A stretch of 64,000 nucleotides of DNA from Lachnospiraceae bacterium (GTDB taxonomy: Bacteria > Bacillota > Clostridia > Lachnospirales > Lachnospiraceae): the NCBI GenBank assembly GCA_024680055.1, contig JAILCP010000006.1, forward strand, positions 1-64,000, read 5' to 3'. Numbering within the stretch: position 1 is the stretch's first letter; every line of letters starts with the position of its first letter. Below the pieces are notes generated by a model. The model was not told the DNA's origin. It was given only the letters and a program-made list of their open reading frames with translations, and did no database searches. Shown piece after piece: positions 1 to 8,458 of this stretch. The translations under genes and the position numbers were made by a program.

Positions 1-96
1 ATTGATGTTCTTGTGGATGGAGAATTTATCCTGGAGCAAAAGGACATTACCTTAAAATTTCGAGGATCTAAAAATCAAAGAATCATAGAATTATAA
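1..96 (+). CDS. nrdG: Anaerobic ribonucleotide reductase activating protein, C-terminal end only
   Basis: Frame 1 is open from the window edge to a TAA at 94-96 and encodes 31 residues. The ending LKFRGSKNQRIIEL resembles the conserved C terminus of NrdG, the radical-SAM enzyme that installs the glycyl radical on anaerobic class III ribonucleotide reductase (NrdD). The radical-SAM cysteine motif would lie upstream, outside the window, so the call rests on the tail alone. A strong hairpin terminator follows 11 bases later, so the gene ends its own transcription unit, and nrdD probably lies just outside on the left. Confidence 0.72.
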   Translation: MDVLVDGEFILEQKDITLKFRGSKNQRIIEL

Positions 97-106
97 GGAC
101 AGAAAA

Positions 107-171
107 AAGACCTGTCTCTTCAACTTTTGGTGCAGGACGCCAAAGGCGAAGGGGACAGGTCTTATTTTGTT
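107..171 (+). terminator. Intrinsic terminator after nrdG
   Basis: AAGACCTGTC pairs with GACAGGTCTT across a loop that holds further short pairings, and the right arm runs into a T-rich tract (TTATTTTGTTT). It separates nrdG from the histidine operon. Confidence 0.8.
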
Positions 172-223
172 TCGGCGATAGACCTGGGATTTGAGAAATT
201 TTGAAAAGAATGTGATTTTACTG

Positions 224-258
224 TTGACTTTAGCGTGGTAAAGTGATAAAGTGCTAAA
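224..258 (+). promoter_or_regulatory. Histidine operon promoter with overlapping inverted and direct repeats
   Basis: TTGACT at 224-229, a 17-base spacer and TAAAGT at 247-252 form a sigma-A-type promoter. An inverted repeat TTTAGC (229-234) / GCTAAA (253-258) brackets the spacer and -10, and TAAAGTG occurs twice in tandem inside it. This is a plausible repressor site. A YerC/HisR (TrpR-like) repressor is known for histidine genes in Firmicutes, but assigning it here is inference. No T-box or leader peptide is visible between the promoter and hisZ. Confidence 0.55.
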
Positions 259-288
259 TTAAAGAGGCAATCATAAAGAGGTGCAGGG

Positions 289-1386
289 ATGAGCAGAGAC
301 AGATTACAGATAAACAAGAACTTTAAAGAAGATTTAATGACAATGTATAATGCATACGGATTCAAGAATTTTAAGGTGAATCGCTTTGAAGAATACGATG
401 TCTATGTGGAAAACAAAGACTTTTTTGCAGACAAGGGAGTCATCACATTTATGGATACCGACGGAAAACTATTGGCCCTTAAGCCGGATGTAACCCTTTC
501 TATTTTAAAAAATGTGAAAGATAATTCCGGTGAGATCGAAAAGTATTGTTATTGTGAAAGTGTTTTCCGAGTATCTGCAAGAAGCAGACGTTTTGAGGAG
601 ATGACGCAAATCGGAGTGGAAAGTATCGGGCCCCTTTTTGATTATCATATTGCAGAGGTTCTCCTTCAGGCTGTAAACACCCTCAGGAATATCTCAAAGG
701 AATCGGAATTGGCTGTATCAAATCTGGAAGTTATAGCACTGGCTTTTCAGGTGGCGGGAATACCGAGGGAGATTCAGCCCCGGATAACTGCCCTGATGGG
801 AGCAAAGAACCTTCACGAATTGCAAAGTCTTTGCGAGAAGGAGGGGGTTTCTGAGGAAGGCATGGTACTTTTAAAAGAACTGATGTTACTATCCGGAAGT
901 ATCCGTCAGGTTTGTAAGCGGTTGCAGATGCTTCTTGGATCCTTTGATGAGAACGGTTGTATTGAAACCATGGAAAATATATTAAAGCCACTGGAGAATG
1001 AGAATATTCGTCTTGATTTTACCGTGGTTTCCAATATGAAATATTATAACGGGTTTGTATTTTTAGGATACATCAAAGGAATTCCGGATGCAGTGCTTTT
1101 TGGCGGACAGTATGACCGGCTTTTACAACAAATGAAAAAGGGTTGCAAAGGAATGGGATTTGCCCTGGATGTGGAATTGCTTTTAGCCTATTTAGAGGAA
1201 GATACCAAAGAGGACATGGATGTGGTGCTTTTGTATGAAGATGGAGTCAGTATCGCCCGTTTGATGGAGACCGCAAAGGAGATTGTAAAAGAGGGACGCA
1301 GTGTTTTGGTGGAAAAGGAGCTTCGCCCATCCCTTTGCTATAATGAAGTAATAAAATTGGAGGCTGAAAATGGCAGAGATGATTAA
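289..1386 (+). CDS. hisZ: ATP phosphoribosyltransferase regulatory subunit HisZ
   Basis: 365 residues, a class II aminoacyl-tRNA-synthetase-like fold without tRNA function. HisZ forms a hetero-octamer with short-form HisG and carries the histidine feedback site for the first step of histidine synthesis in the cytosol. Recognisable HisRS-like segments are LLALKPDVTLSI (about 61-72), RSRRFEEMTQIGVESIG (98-114) and FGGQYDRLL (271-279). The length is close to the usual 350-400. The ATG follows AGAGGTG with good spacing. Its last 17 bases overlap hisG, so the two subunits are probably translationally coupled. The following gene, a 210-residue HisG lacking the regulatory C-terminal domain, supports the assignment. 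Confidence 0.93.
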   Translation: MSRDRLQINKNFKEDLMTMYNAYGFKNFKVNRFEEYDVYVENKDFFADKGVITFMDTDGKLLALKPDVTLSILKNVKDNSGEIEKYCYCESVFRVSARSRRFEEMTQIGVESIGPLFDYHIAEVLLQAVNTLRNISKESELAVSNLEVIALAFQVAGIPREIQPRITALMGAKNLHELQSLCEKEGVSEEGMVLLKELMLLSGSIRQVCKRLQMLLGSFDENGCIETMENILKPLENENIRLDFTVVSNMKYYNGFVFLGYIKGIPDAVLFGGQYDRLLQQMKKGCKGMGFALDVELLLAYLEEDTKEDMDVVLLYEDGVSIARLMETAKEIVKEGRSVLVEKELRPSLCYNEVIKLEAENGRDD

Positions 1387-2002
1387 TATAGCGCTTCCCA
1401 AGGGGCGTCTTGGAAAGGCAGCGTATAAGCTTTTGGAAAAATCCGGATACGATTGTCCAACGGCTATGGAAGATGGCAGAAAACTGGTATTTGAAAATAA
1501 AGAAAAAAAGGTTCGTTATTTCTGGGTAAAACCTTCGGACGTGGCCATATATGTGGAGCGGGGCGCTGCCGATGTGGGTATTGTGGGGAAGGATATTTTG
1601 ATGGAATATCAACCGGATATCTATGAATTAATGGACCTTGGACTTGGAAAGTGCAAGGTGGCAGTCGCAGGGAAAAAGGGAACTTTTTATCCCAAAGAGC
1701 GCACATTGAAGGTGGCTACCAAATTTGGAAACATTGCCAGAGAGTATTACCGTTCCAAAGGAGTGGAGGCAGATATTATTCATCTTAACGGATCCATTGA
1801 GCTGGCTCCGATTTTGGGATTGTCGGATGTGATCGTGGACATTGTGGAGACCGGTACAACCCTTCGGGAAAACAACCTGGAGGTGCTGTCGGAAGTGGCC
1901 GGTGTCAGCGCCAGACTGGTGGCCAATAAGGCCATCTATCAGTTTAAAAGAGAACAAATTGAAACCATGGTAAAAGAGCTTGGAAATTTCGTGGAGGTGT
2001 AG
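1370..2002 (+). CDS. hisG: ATP phosphoribosyltransferase, catalytic subunit, short form
   Basis: Condenses ATP and PRPP to phosphoribosyl-ATP, the committed step of histidine synthesis. At 210 residues it is the short HisG type, which lacks the C-terminal histidine-binding domain and needs HisZ. The N terminus INIALPKGRLGK (5-16) and the PRPP-binding loop DIVETGTTLRENN (157-169) are intact. It overlaps hisZ by 17 bases and is followed by hisD after 2 bases. No anomaly seen. Confidence 0.96.
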   Translation: MAEMINIALPKGRLGKAAYKLLEKSGYDCPTAMEDGRKLVFENKEKKVRYFWVKPSDVAIYVERGAADVGIVGKDILMEYQPDIYELMDLGLGKCKVAVAGKKGTFYPKERTLKVATKFGNIAREYYRSKGVEADIIHLNGSIELAPILGLSDVIVDIVETGTTLRENNLEVLSEVAGVSARLVANKAIYQFKREQIETMVKELGNFVEV

Positions 2003-2004
2003 GT

Positions 2005-3318
2005 ATGATTAAGATTTTACGAGAAACTGAGATAAATCTCACAGAGATTTTAAAACGAAACGAAGCGGGAAAAGCCCCGGAAGAAGTGGTGGCAGATGTG
2101 GTAAAAAATGTGAGAGAAAACGGGGATGAGAGCCTTTACCGTTACACCTTGAAATTTGATGGCGCAGATTTAAAAAGCAGCGGATTTTTGGTAAGTGAGA
2201 AAGAAAAAAAGGCGGCAGTAGAAATGGTGGAAGAGGAATTTATTTCCTTACTGAAGAGGGCCGCTGAGAATATTAAAGCGTTCCATAGCCACCAGGTACA
2301 AAACGGATTTATCACAACCGGTGAAAAGGGAATTGTAATGGGACAAAAGGTCACACCGTTGCAGCGAGTTGGTATTTACGTGCCGGGAGGAAAAGCAGCA
2401 TATCCATCCACCGTGTTAATGGATGCTATTCCTGCAAAAATCGCCGGGGTAAAAGAAATTGTTATGGTAACCCCGCCGGATGAAAAGGGAAATGTAAATC
2501 CGGCCATTCTTGCAGCGGCAAAGGTGGCAGGAGTGGATAAAATTTATAAAGTAGGTGGAGCCCAGGCCATTGCAGCATTGGCTTACGGAACAGAAAGCAT
2601 AGCTCCGGTGGACAAAATTGTGGGACCGGGAAATGCCTATGTGGCAGAGGCAAAACGACAGGTGTACGGAAAGGTGGATATTGATATGATTGCCGGACCG
2701 TCAGAAATTTTAATTATAGCCGATGAAAAAGCAACTCCGGCCTATGTGGCAGCGGACTTATTGAGCCAGGCGGAACATGATGAGATGGCCAGTGCGGTTC
2801 TGATTACCACCTCCTTTGATCTGGCCGGGAAGGTGGCCGCCCGGGTGGAAAAACAATTGGAGTCTTTGGAGAGAAAAGAAATTGCCGCTGCTTCCATAGA
2901 AAATAATGGTAAGATTATAGTGGTAAAAGAGTTAAAAGAAGCCTTAAGAATAGCTAATATGTTGGCACCGGAGCATTTGGAAATCTGCACGGAGAATCCA
3001 TTTGACTATTTGGGACTGGTGGAAAATGCCGGAAGCGTGTTCCTTGGAAGCCACTGCCCTGAGGTACTTGGAGATTATCTTGCAGGAACCAATCATACCC
3101 TTCCAACGGGAGGCCGGGCAAGATTTAGCAGTGCTCTGAGTGTAGAGGATTTTGTGAAAAAGATTCAATATACCTATTACACCGGGGAGGCGTTTACCGA
3201 TGTGGCGAAAGACGTAGCATTTTTTGCACAAAAAGAAGGTCTTGGTGCACATGGACGAAGTGCTTTGATACGACTGGAAGAACAGCAGGAAACTTATATA
3301 GAATTGGGACGTCATTAG
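2005..3318 (+). CDS. hisD: Histidinol dehydrogenase
   Basis: 437 residues, the normal family size. It carries out the last two oxidations, L-histidinol to L-histidine, with two NAD+ and a Zn2+. The zinc-site segment SQAEHDEM places Gln255 and His258 where the E. coli enzyme has Gln259/His262; the other ligand regions GDYLAGTNH (about 355) and AHGRSALIRLE (His about 415) are present, as is the substrate segment APEHLEI. GPSEILIIAD is also typical. Placed third in the operon, 2 bases after hisG and 9 before hisC. Confidence 0.97.
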   Translation: MIKILRETEINLTEILKRNEAGKAPEEVVADVVKNVRENGDESLYRYTLKFDGADLKSSGFLVSEKEKKAAVEMVEEEFISLLKRAAENIKAFHSHQVQNGFITTGEKGIVMGQKVTPLQRVGIYVPGGKAAYPSTVLMDAIPAKIAGVKEIVMVTPPDEKGNVNPAILAAAKVAGVDKIYKVGGAQAIAALAYGTESIAPVDKIVGPGNAYVAEAKRQVYGKVDIDMIAGPSEILIIADEKATPAYVAADLLSQAEHDEMASAVLITTSFDLAGKVAARVEKQLESLERKEIAAASIENNGKIIVVKELKEALRIANMLAPEHLEICTENPFDYLGLVENAGSVFLGSHCPEVLGDYLAGTNHTLPTGGRARFSSALSVEDFVKKIQYTYYTGEAFTDVAKDVAFFAQKEGLGAHGRSALIRLEEQQETYIELGRH

Positions 3319-3327
3319 GAGGCAGAT

Positions 3328-4383
3328 ATGAGTGTATTTTTTGCAGAGAGAAATAAAACCCTTGAACCCTATACCCCCGGTGAGCAGCCAAGGGAACAAA
3401 AATATATAAAGCTAAACACCAACGAATCCCCTTTTGAACCGGCGCATCTGGTAAAAGAGTACGTGGCCTGCGCAGGGGAACAATTACAATTGTACAGCGA
3501 TCCAACCTTAGGTCCATTGGTAAAAGAGGCAGCGGAATATTATAAGGTAAATGAAAATGAATTGATTTTTACCAATGGATCGGATGAAATATTGAATTTT
3601 GCCGTTATGGCCTTTGCTGAGGAACTAAGGTTTCCGGATATAACCTATGGTTTTTACCCGGTGTATGCAAATCTGTATCACCTACCTTATAAAGAGGTTC
3701 CGGTGAAGGATGACTTTACCATTGATGTGGAGAATTATTTTGGGAACGATGGGATGATCATACTTGCAAATCCCAATGCAATCACGGGAATTGCCCTTAC
3801 GGTAGAGGATATCAGGAAAGTGCTGGAACAAAATCCCAATCATGTGGTTTTAGTGGATGAGGCTTATGTGGACTTTGGAGGAGAAAGCTGTGTGCCGCTT
3901 ATTAAGGAATATAACAACCTTTTGGTGGCCCAGACCTTTTCAAAATCCAGGTCCATGGCAGGAGCACGATTGGGAGTTGGTATTGGAAACAAGAAATTGA
4001 TAGAAGATTTAAATACAATTAAATTTTCGACAAATCCATATAATGTAAATACCATGACCATGTGGGCAGGGATTGGAGCACTAAGGGAACAGGAGTATTT
4101 TGAGAAAAACTGTAGAGTCATTTCAGAGAATCGAAGCTGGCTGAAAGAGCAGCTGGAAAAGAGAAATTTTACCTTAACACCATCCAAGGCCAACTTTGTA
4201 TTGGCAAAATCAGACGCCATACAAGGAATGGTTTTATATGAAAAGTTAAAAGAAAAAGGAATTTTGGTGCGACATTTTGGCAAAAAACGAATCAAGGATT
4301 ACATTAGAATCACCATAGGAAGCAAGGAGCAGATGCGGTGCCTTGTAACCGCCATTGATGAGATTTTGGGAGAACGAACATGA
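3328..4383 (+). CDS. hisC: Histidinol-phosphate aminotransferase
   Basis: 351 residues, a class I/II PLP aminotransferase converting imidazole-acetol phosphate and glutamate to histidinol phosphate and 2-oxoglutarate. Seen: KLNTNESPF near the N terminus, ANPNAITG (a variant of the usual NPNNPTG), VLVDEAYVDF, and the PLP lysine in TFSKSRSMAGARLG (Lys206). The start follows GGAGGCAGAT. It overlaps hisB by 4 bases (ATGA). The operon context fixes it as HisC rather than another aminotransferase of the family. Confidence 0.95.
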   Translation: MSVFFAERNKTLEPYTPGEQPREQKYIKLNTNESPFEPAHLVKEYVACAGEQLQLYSDPTLGPLVKEAAEYYKVNENELIFTNGSDEILNFAVMAFAEELRFPDITYGFYPVYANLYHLPYKEVPVKDDFTIDVENYFGNDGMIILANPNAITGIALTVEDIRKVLEQNPNHVVLVDEAYVDFGGESCVPLIKEYNNLLVAQTFSKSRSMAGARLGVGIGNKKLIEDLNTIKFSTNPYNVNTMTMWAGIGALREQEYFEKNCRVISENRSWLKEQLEKRNFTLTPSKANFVLAKSDAIQGMVLYEKLKEKGILVRHFGKKRIKDYIRITIGSKEQMRCLVTAIDEILGERT

Positions 4384-4964
4384 GAATAGCCACAATTCAA
4401 AGGAAAACAACAGAAACAGAGATTACACTTACAGTGAATTTAGATGGAACCGGAAAAAGTGAGATTATTACAGGAGTTGGATTCTTGAATCATATGCTGA
4501 CTCTTTTTGCCGCACATGGACAAATGGACCTGGATGTAACCTGCAAAGGAGATACTGAGGTAGATGACCACCACAGTGTGGAAGATATTGGAATCGTACT
4601 TGGCGCAGCGGTAAAAGAGGCACTTGGCGATAAAAAGGGCATCAATCGATACGGGTTCTTTTTGTTACCTATGGATGAAGCACTGATTGAAGTGGCCATG
4701 GATTTTTCCGGAAGAGAACATCTAAGTTACGATTTGGAGATTCCCACAGAAAAGGTGGGAAGTTTTGATACGGAGCTGGTGGAAGAATTCTTTTTGGGAT
4801 TTGTAAGGAGTGCAGGCTGTACCCTTCATGTGCACAAAAGGGCAGGAAGAAATTCCCATCATATTATTGAAGGAGCATTTAAGGCTTTTGGACGGGCAAT
4901 GCGACAAAGTGTGGCAATGGATGAGCGGGTAAAAGACATTCCATCCACCAAAGGAATATTGTAA
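4380..4964 (+). CDS. hisB: Imidazoleglycerol-phosphate dehydratase
   Basis: 194 residues, a monofunctional HisB (no histidinol phosphatase domain, as expected in Firmicutes). It dehydrates IGP to imidazole-acetol phosphate at a di-manganese site. The two metal-binding motif regions DDHHSVEDIG and GRNSHHIIEGAFKAFGRAMR are both present, along with the conserved start pattern RKTTETEI. No histidinol phosphatase (HisJ/HisK or HisN) occurs in the operon, so that step must be encoded elsewhere. Confidence 0.96.
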   Translation: MRIATIQRKTTETEITLTVNLDGTGKSEIITGVGFLNHMLTLFAAHGQMDLDVTCKGDTEVDDHHSVEDIGIVLGAAVKEALGDKKGINRYGFFLLPMDEALIEVAMDFSGREHLSYDLEIPTEKVGSFDTELVEEFFLGFVRSAGCTLHVHKRAGRNSHHIIEGAFKAFGRAMRQSVAMDERVKDIPSTKGIL

Positions 4965-4973
4965 GGAGCAGAT

Positions 4974-5582
4974 ATGGTAGCAATTGTAGATTATGGCGTG
5001 GGAAACGTATTCTCCCTGGAGGGTTCTTTAAAAGAATTGGGAGCAACGGTAGTTTATACAAAGGATCCTAAACAGATAAAACAGGCAGACCGGGTGATAC
5101 TTCCCGGAGTAGGAGCCTTTGGGGATGCTTCAGAAAAGCTGTTTAAAAGCGGATTGGTAGATTTGTTAAAAGAAGAAGTAATAAAAGGAAAACCTTTCAT
5201 GGGAATCTGCCTGGGTATGCAGCTCATGTTTGAGGAAGGCTATGAGTATGGCAGATATCCCGGCCTTGGATTGATTGAGGGAAGTGTGCAAGGGATAGAG
5301 AACTATGTTTCAAAAAAGATGAAGATACCCCACATGGGTTGGAACCATTTGCATCTGGAAAAAGAAAGTCCGCTCTTCAAATATGTAAAAGAGGATTGCA
5401 TGGTGTATTTTGTACATTCCTATCACGGGGTGGACTGTGAAAAGTCCCGGATTGCAACCACAGATTATGGCGGTGTGCTAACGGCGGCAGTGCAAAAGGA
5501 AAATGTATTTGGCTGCCAGTTTCATCCGGAGAAAAGCGGTGAAACAGGACTGAATATTTTAAAGGCATTTTTGGAGGTATAA
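4974..5582 (+). CDS. hisH: Imidazole glycerol phosphate synthase, glutaminase subunit
   Basis: 202 residues, a class I glutamine amidotransferase that feeds ammonia to HisF. The nucleophile elbow GICLGMQLMFE holds Cys79, and the His/Glu of the triad are in CQFHPEKSGETG. The N terminus VAIVDYGVGNVFS matches the family. AGGAGC precedes the ATG. Separated from hisF by hisA, a common clostridial order. The nearby hisF encodes the partner barrel. Confidence 0.96.
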   Translation: MVAIVDYGVGNVFSLEGSLKELGATVVYTKDPKQIKQADRVILPGVGAFGDASEKLFKSGLVDLLKEEVIKGKPFMGICLGMQLMFEEGYEYGRYPGLGLIEGSVQGIENYVSKKMKIPHMGWNHLHLEKESPLFKYVKEDCMVYFVHSYHGVDCEKSRIATTDYGGVLTAAVQKENVFGCQFHPEKSGETGLNILKAFLEV

Positions 5583-5584
5583 AA

Positions 5585-6298
5585 ATGATACTATATCCGG
5601 CCATCGATATTATGGATCAAAAGGCGGTACGTTTAACCAGAGGCGATTATAGCAAAAAGACCATTTATTCAGAGGACCCTCTGGAGGTGGCAAGGGATTT
5701 TTGCAAAAAAGGAGCAACCCACATCCATGTAGTGGATCTGGATGGAGCCAAAGCAGGTAAAACAAGAAACTTTCAGGTGATTTCAGAAATCAAAAAGAAT
5801 ACCGGATTGTTTATGGAAGTAGGAGGCGGCATCCGTGATAAAAAAACGGTGGAAGCCTATCTTGATGCGGGGGTGGATGCAGTTATCCTTGGCACCGCAG
5901 CCTTGAAAAATCCAACTTTTGCAGAAGAAGCCATAAAAGAATACGGACAGAAGATTATAGTAAGTATTGATTTAATAAATGGAAAAGTAGCTACCAATGG
6001 GTGGACTACAAAGGAGGATATAACAGATATGGAGGCCTTTGAGAGGTTTTGCCACATGGGGGTAGAAACCATGGTATGCACCGATATTTCCAAAGACGGA
6101 ATGTTGCAGGGTACCAATTTGCCCCTCTATGAGAAATTGCAAAATGCCTTTCCGGTAAACATTATCGCCTCCGGCGGTGTTTCCTCCAAAGAGGACATTA
6201 TGGCCTTAAAACAAATGGACATTTACGGAGCCATTGTGGGCAAGGCCTATTACGAAGGAACAATCAACATGGAAGAAATCATTGGAGAATTATCATGA
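5585..6298 (+). CDS. hisA: Phosphoribosylformimino-AICAR phosphate isomerase (ProFAR isomerase)
   Basis: 237 residues, a (beta/alpha)8 barrel that isomerises ProFAR to PRFAR by an Amadori rearrangement. The acid/base aspartates are visible: Asp8 in YPAIDIMDQKAVRL and Asp129 in SIDLINGK. The phosphate-binding loops GGGIRDKKTV and ASGGVSSKED are intact. Overlaps hisF by 4 bases (ATGA). Confidence 0.96.
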   Translation: MILYPAIDIMDQKAVRLTRGDYSKKTIYSEDPLEVARDFCKKGATHIHVVDLDGAKAGKTRNFQVISEIKKNTGLFMEVGGGIRDKKTVEAYLDAGVDAVILGTAALKNPTFAEEAIKEYGQKIIVSIDLINGKVATNGWTTKEDITDMEAFERFCHMGVETMVCTDISKDGMLQGTNLPLYEKLQNAFPVNIIASGGVSSKEDIMALKQMDIYGAIVGKAYYEGTINMEEIIGELS

Positions 6299-7053
6299 TA
6301 GCAAAACGAATTATTCCCTGTCTGGACGTCAGCCACAATGAAGTGGTAAAAGGCGTTCGCTTTCAGGAATTGCAAAAGGTGGCATCTCCTGTGGAGTTGG
6401 CCAAGTATTACAGTGAAAACGGCGCAGACGAGCTGGTTTTTTACGACATCAAAGCCTCTGTGGAACAACGTTCCTTATTTACGGAAATCCTAAAGGAAAC
6501 AGCCCGAAAGGTTTTTATCCCATTAACTGTGGGAGGAGGTATTTCTTCCCTTGCGGATTTTGACCGGGTGCTAAAAAGCGGAGCAGACAAAGTCAGCGTC
6601 AACTCCGGGGCAATCAGAAGGAAAGAACTGATTGAAGAGGCAGCCAATCGCTACGGAAATCAATGCGTGGTGCTGTCGGTGGATGTGAAAAAAATAGGCG
6701 ATGAATATCACCTTTTTACCGGGGGAGGCCGTACAGATACCGGCATAGAAGCCCTTTCCTGGATAAAATACGCAGTGGATCATGGTGCCGGCGAAGTGGT
6801 GGTGAATTCCATTGACACCGACGGGGTAAAAGGCGGCTACGACCTTCCCCTTCTAACCAAGGTCTGTGACCTTGTGGAGGTACCGATTATAGCCTCAGGA
6901 GGCGCCGGAAAAACAGAAGATTTTACCGAGTTATTTAAACAACTCCCCGGGGTGGACGGCGCTCTGGCCGCTTCGGTCTTCCATTACGGTAACGTAAACA
7001 TCAAAGAGTTAAAAGAAACCCTGGCAACACAGGATATCCCGGTAAGGGTATAG
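6295..7053 (+). CDS. hisF: Imidazole glycerol phosphate synthase, cyclase subunit
   Basis: 252 residues, a barrel enzyme that uses ammonia from HisH to turn PRFAR into IGP and AICAR. Catalytic Asp11 ([16 protein letters not shown]) and Asp130 (SVDVKKIG) are at the canonical numbers, and the phosphate loops LTVGGGISS and [10 protein letters not shown] are present. AICAR released here links the operon to purine synthesis. 10 bases before hisIE, with GAGGAGG ahead of that start. Confidence 0.96.
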   Translation: MIAKRIIPCLDVSHNEVVKGVRFQELQKVASPVELAKYYSENGADELVFYDIKASVEQRSLFTEILKETARKVFIPLTVGGGISSLADFDRVLKSGADKVSVNSGAIRRKELIEEAANRYGNQCVVLSVDVKKIGDEYHLFTGGGRTDTGIEALSWIKYAVDHGAGEVVVNSIDTDGVKGGYDLPLLTKVCDLVEVPIIASGGAGKTEDFTELFKQLPGVDGALAASVFHYGNVNIKELKETLATQDIPVRV

Positions 7054-7063
7054 AGGAGGAATC

Positions 7064-7699
7064 ATGGTAGAGATTGAAACATTGAAATTTGATGAAAAAG
7101 GGCTGATCCCGGCCATTGTGGTAGACGAAGACACCAAACAGGTTTTAATGATGGCCTACATGAACAAGGAAAGTTTAACCATGACTTTAGAAACGAAACT
7201 GGCCACTTTTTACAGCAGATCCAGAGAAAAACTGTGGGTTAAAGGTGAGCAAAGCAAAAACTTTCAACACGTGGTTTCTGTGGTGGCAGATTGCGACAGG
7301 GACACCCTGCTTGTTAGCGTTCACCCGGATGGACCGGCCTGCCATTTAAATACAACCAGTTGCTTTTCCTATCCCATGTATCAGCCGCCTTTTACCTACA
7401 AAGGCCTGTATCAGCTTTTGCAGCAGCGAAAAGAAGAGGGCAAGGAAGGTTCTTACACCACCTACCTGTTTGAAAAAGGCCTTGATAAAATCCTTAAAAA
7501 AGTAGGCGAAGAGTCCACAGAGGTCATCATCGCCGCAAAGGCGCAGGACAAGGCAGAGACAATCTATGAAATCGCAGATCTGACCTATCACCTGATGGTG
7601 TTAATGGTGGAAGCCGGCATCGATGTGGATGATATTACAGAGGAGCTGGCCAGCCGTCATGTCATCGATCATAAAATCAAACAGGAAAAAATGAGATAA
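7064..7699 (+). CDS. hisIE: Bifunctional phosphoribosyl-AMP cyclohydrolase / phosphoribosyl-ATP pyrophosphatase
   Basis: 211 residues with two domains. Residues about 1-110 are His[11 protein letters not shown], the metal-binding run DCDRDTL, and the cysteine-bearing [11 protein letters not shown]. Residues about 115-211 are HisE, an alpha-helical MazG-like pyrophosphatase with [14 protein letters not shown]. It performs steps 2 and 3 of the pathway. It is the last gene of the operon; no clear terminator directly follows it, and the next promoter starts about 47 bases on. Confidence 0.95.
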   Translation: MVEIETLKFDEKGLIPAIVVDEDTKQVLMMAYMNKESLTMTLETKLATFYSRSREKLWVKGEQSKNFQHVVSVVADCDRDTLLVSVHPDGPACHLNTTSCFSYPMYQPPFTYKGLYQLLQQRKEEGKEGSYTTYLFEKGLDKILKKVGEESTEVIIAAKAQDKAETIYEIADLTYHLMVLMVEAGIDVDDITEELASRHVIDHKIKQEKMR

Positions 7700-7745
7700 T
7701 GAACATTGACTAAAAAATTTTAACCTTTTCATAACAATTATTAAT

Positions 7746-7774
7746 TTTACTTATAGGCAGTTATAGTGTATGAT
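7746..7774 (+). promoter_or_regulatory. Promoter of the putative structured RNA
   Basis: TTTACT at 7746-7751, a 17-base spacer, and TATGAT at 7769-7774. The expected start is close to 7781, at the beginning of a G/A-rich region that encodes no convincing protein. Confidence 0.5.
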
Positions 7775-7780
7775 GATAGT

Positions 7781-8025
7781 GTTAAAAATAAAACAAAATG
7801 TATTTGGGGTATTTATGAACGACTTCATCTTCTGTAGCATTACCGGGTTTGGGGGAAGGAAGCACGGTAAAATGCAAAGATGAAAACACTATTCTCAGAA
7901 GGATGTGAATCCATCACAGGGAAAGATCAACAATAGCTGGCCTATGGTTGTACTTGTCAATGGGGGTGGTAGACATCTGAGACAAAAAGCATTTTCCTAA
8001 TGGGGGTTAGGGAGGTGCTTTTTTG
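7781..8025 (+). ncRNA. Probable structured non-coding RNA of about 245 nt, family not assigned
   Basis: A gene-free block with its own promoter and an intrinsic terminator (arms near 7987-8020, then T6). By eye it folds: CATCTT (7826-7831) with AAGATG (7877-7882) encloses GCATTACCG (7837-7845) pairing with CGGTA/ATGC (7865-7875, two-base bulge) around a purine-rich loop. CTCAG (7894-7898) plus ATGT (7903-7906) pairs with ACATCTGAG (7973-7981). CTATT (7889-7893) with AATAG (7932-7936) would cross it, giving a possible pseudoknot. I do not recognise the family with certainty. raiA-type RNA and 6S RNA are the first comparisons to make. Signal-recognition-particle RNA does not fit, because the GGAA tetraloop helix is missing. 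No decisive riboswitch core was seen and no gene immediately follows the terminator, so a free small RNA is more likely than a leader. Confidence 0.55.
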
Positions 8026-8072
8026 CTATGTAAAAATAAATTTCTAAAAATTTATGGTTAAGGCTATGGGTA

Positions 8073-8125
8073 GGACCTTCTCTTTCGAAGTTAGCGCTAC
8101 GCGCTAAAAAACTCAAGTTGAGTCC
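8073..8125. repeat. Palindromic element, copy 1 (decayed arms)
   Basis: Carries the small perfect hairpin TAGCGC-TAC-GCGCTA at 8092-8106 inside a 27-base segment (8090-8116) that is repeated exactly at 8149-8175. Outer pairing is short here (GGAC 8073-8076 with GTCC 8122-8125). The left arm shares ACCTTC with copy 2. Confidence 0.7.
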
Positions 8126-8127
8126 CA

Positions 8128-8189
8128 ATATAAACCTTCCGTTTCGTTGTTAGCGCTACGCGCTAAAAAACTCAACGGAAGGTCTATAT
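8128..8189. repeat. Palindromic element, copy 2
   Basis: An outer stem of 16 bases (8128-8143 with 8174-8189, 15 of 16 paired) surrounds the same inner hairpin TAGCGC-TAC-GCGCTA at 8151-8165. The loop sequence 8149-8175 is identical to 8090-8116 of copy 1. No tail of T follows, so it is not an ordinary terminator. Confidence 0.8.
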
Positions 8190-8324
8190 CGGGTCTTGTG
8201 TAAGTTAAATCACAATGTAATTTAAAAAAGTAAAGGTATAAAATAAAATGATTTTATGTACTATCCTTCATGCCAATCCCACTGCCTGCACGTATTTCGT
8301 AATAGTACATTATCCACAACAAAC

Positions 8325-8399
8325 TATCCCGGATAGACCTGTTCCTTGAACTTTTTAGCGCGAAGCGCTAGTGTGAAAGGAATAGGTCTATCCGGGATA
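8325..8399. repeat. Palindromic element, copy 3, inverted and with perfect arms
   Basis: A perfect 16-base outer stem (8325-8340 with 8384-8399), a second stem TTCCTT (8342-8347) / AAGGAA, and at the tip TAGCGC-GAA-GCGCTA (8356-8370). The tip plus its T-rich flank is the reverse complement of the copy 1/2 core with one change. All three elements carry a GACCT/AGGTC-like arm segment. It lies just before the TATAAT-containing region (about 8411) upstream of the EamA gene. Confidence 0.8.
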
Positions 8400-8458
8400 A
8401 TATGTTATGCTATAATATACTATAAACATTACACCAACCACTACGAAAGGCCCCCACC

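Noticed and set aside
7815..7883. Short reading frame of 22 codons inside the structured RNA
   Set aside because: It coincides with base-paired helices, has no good ribosome site (only a weak GGGG upstream), and the region has its own terminator.
7781..8025. Signal-recognition-particle RNA
   Set aside because: The sequence GGAAGGAAGCA recalls the SRP helix 8 loop, but the closing C-C/G-G pairs and the flanking helix are missing.
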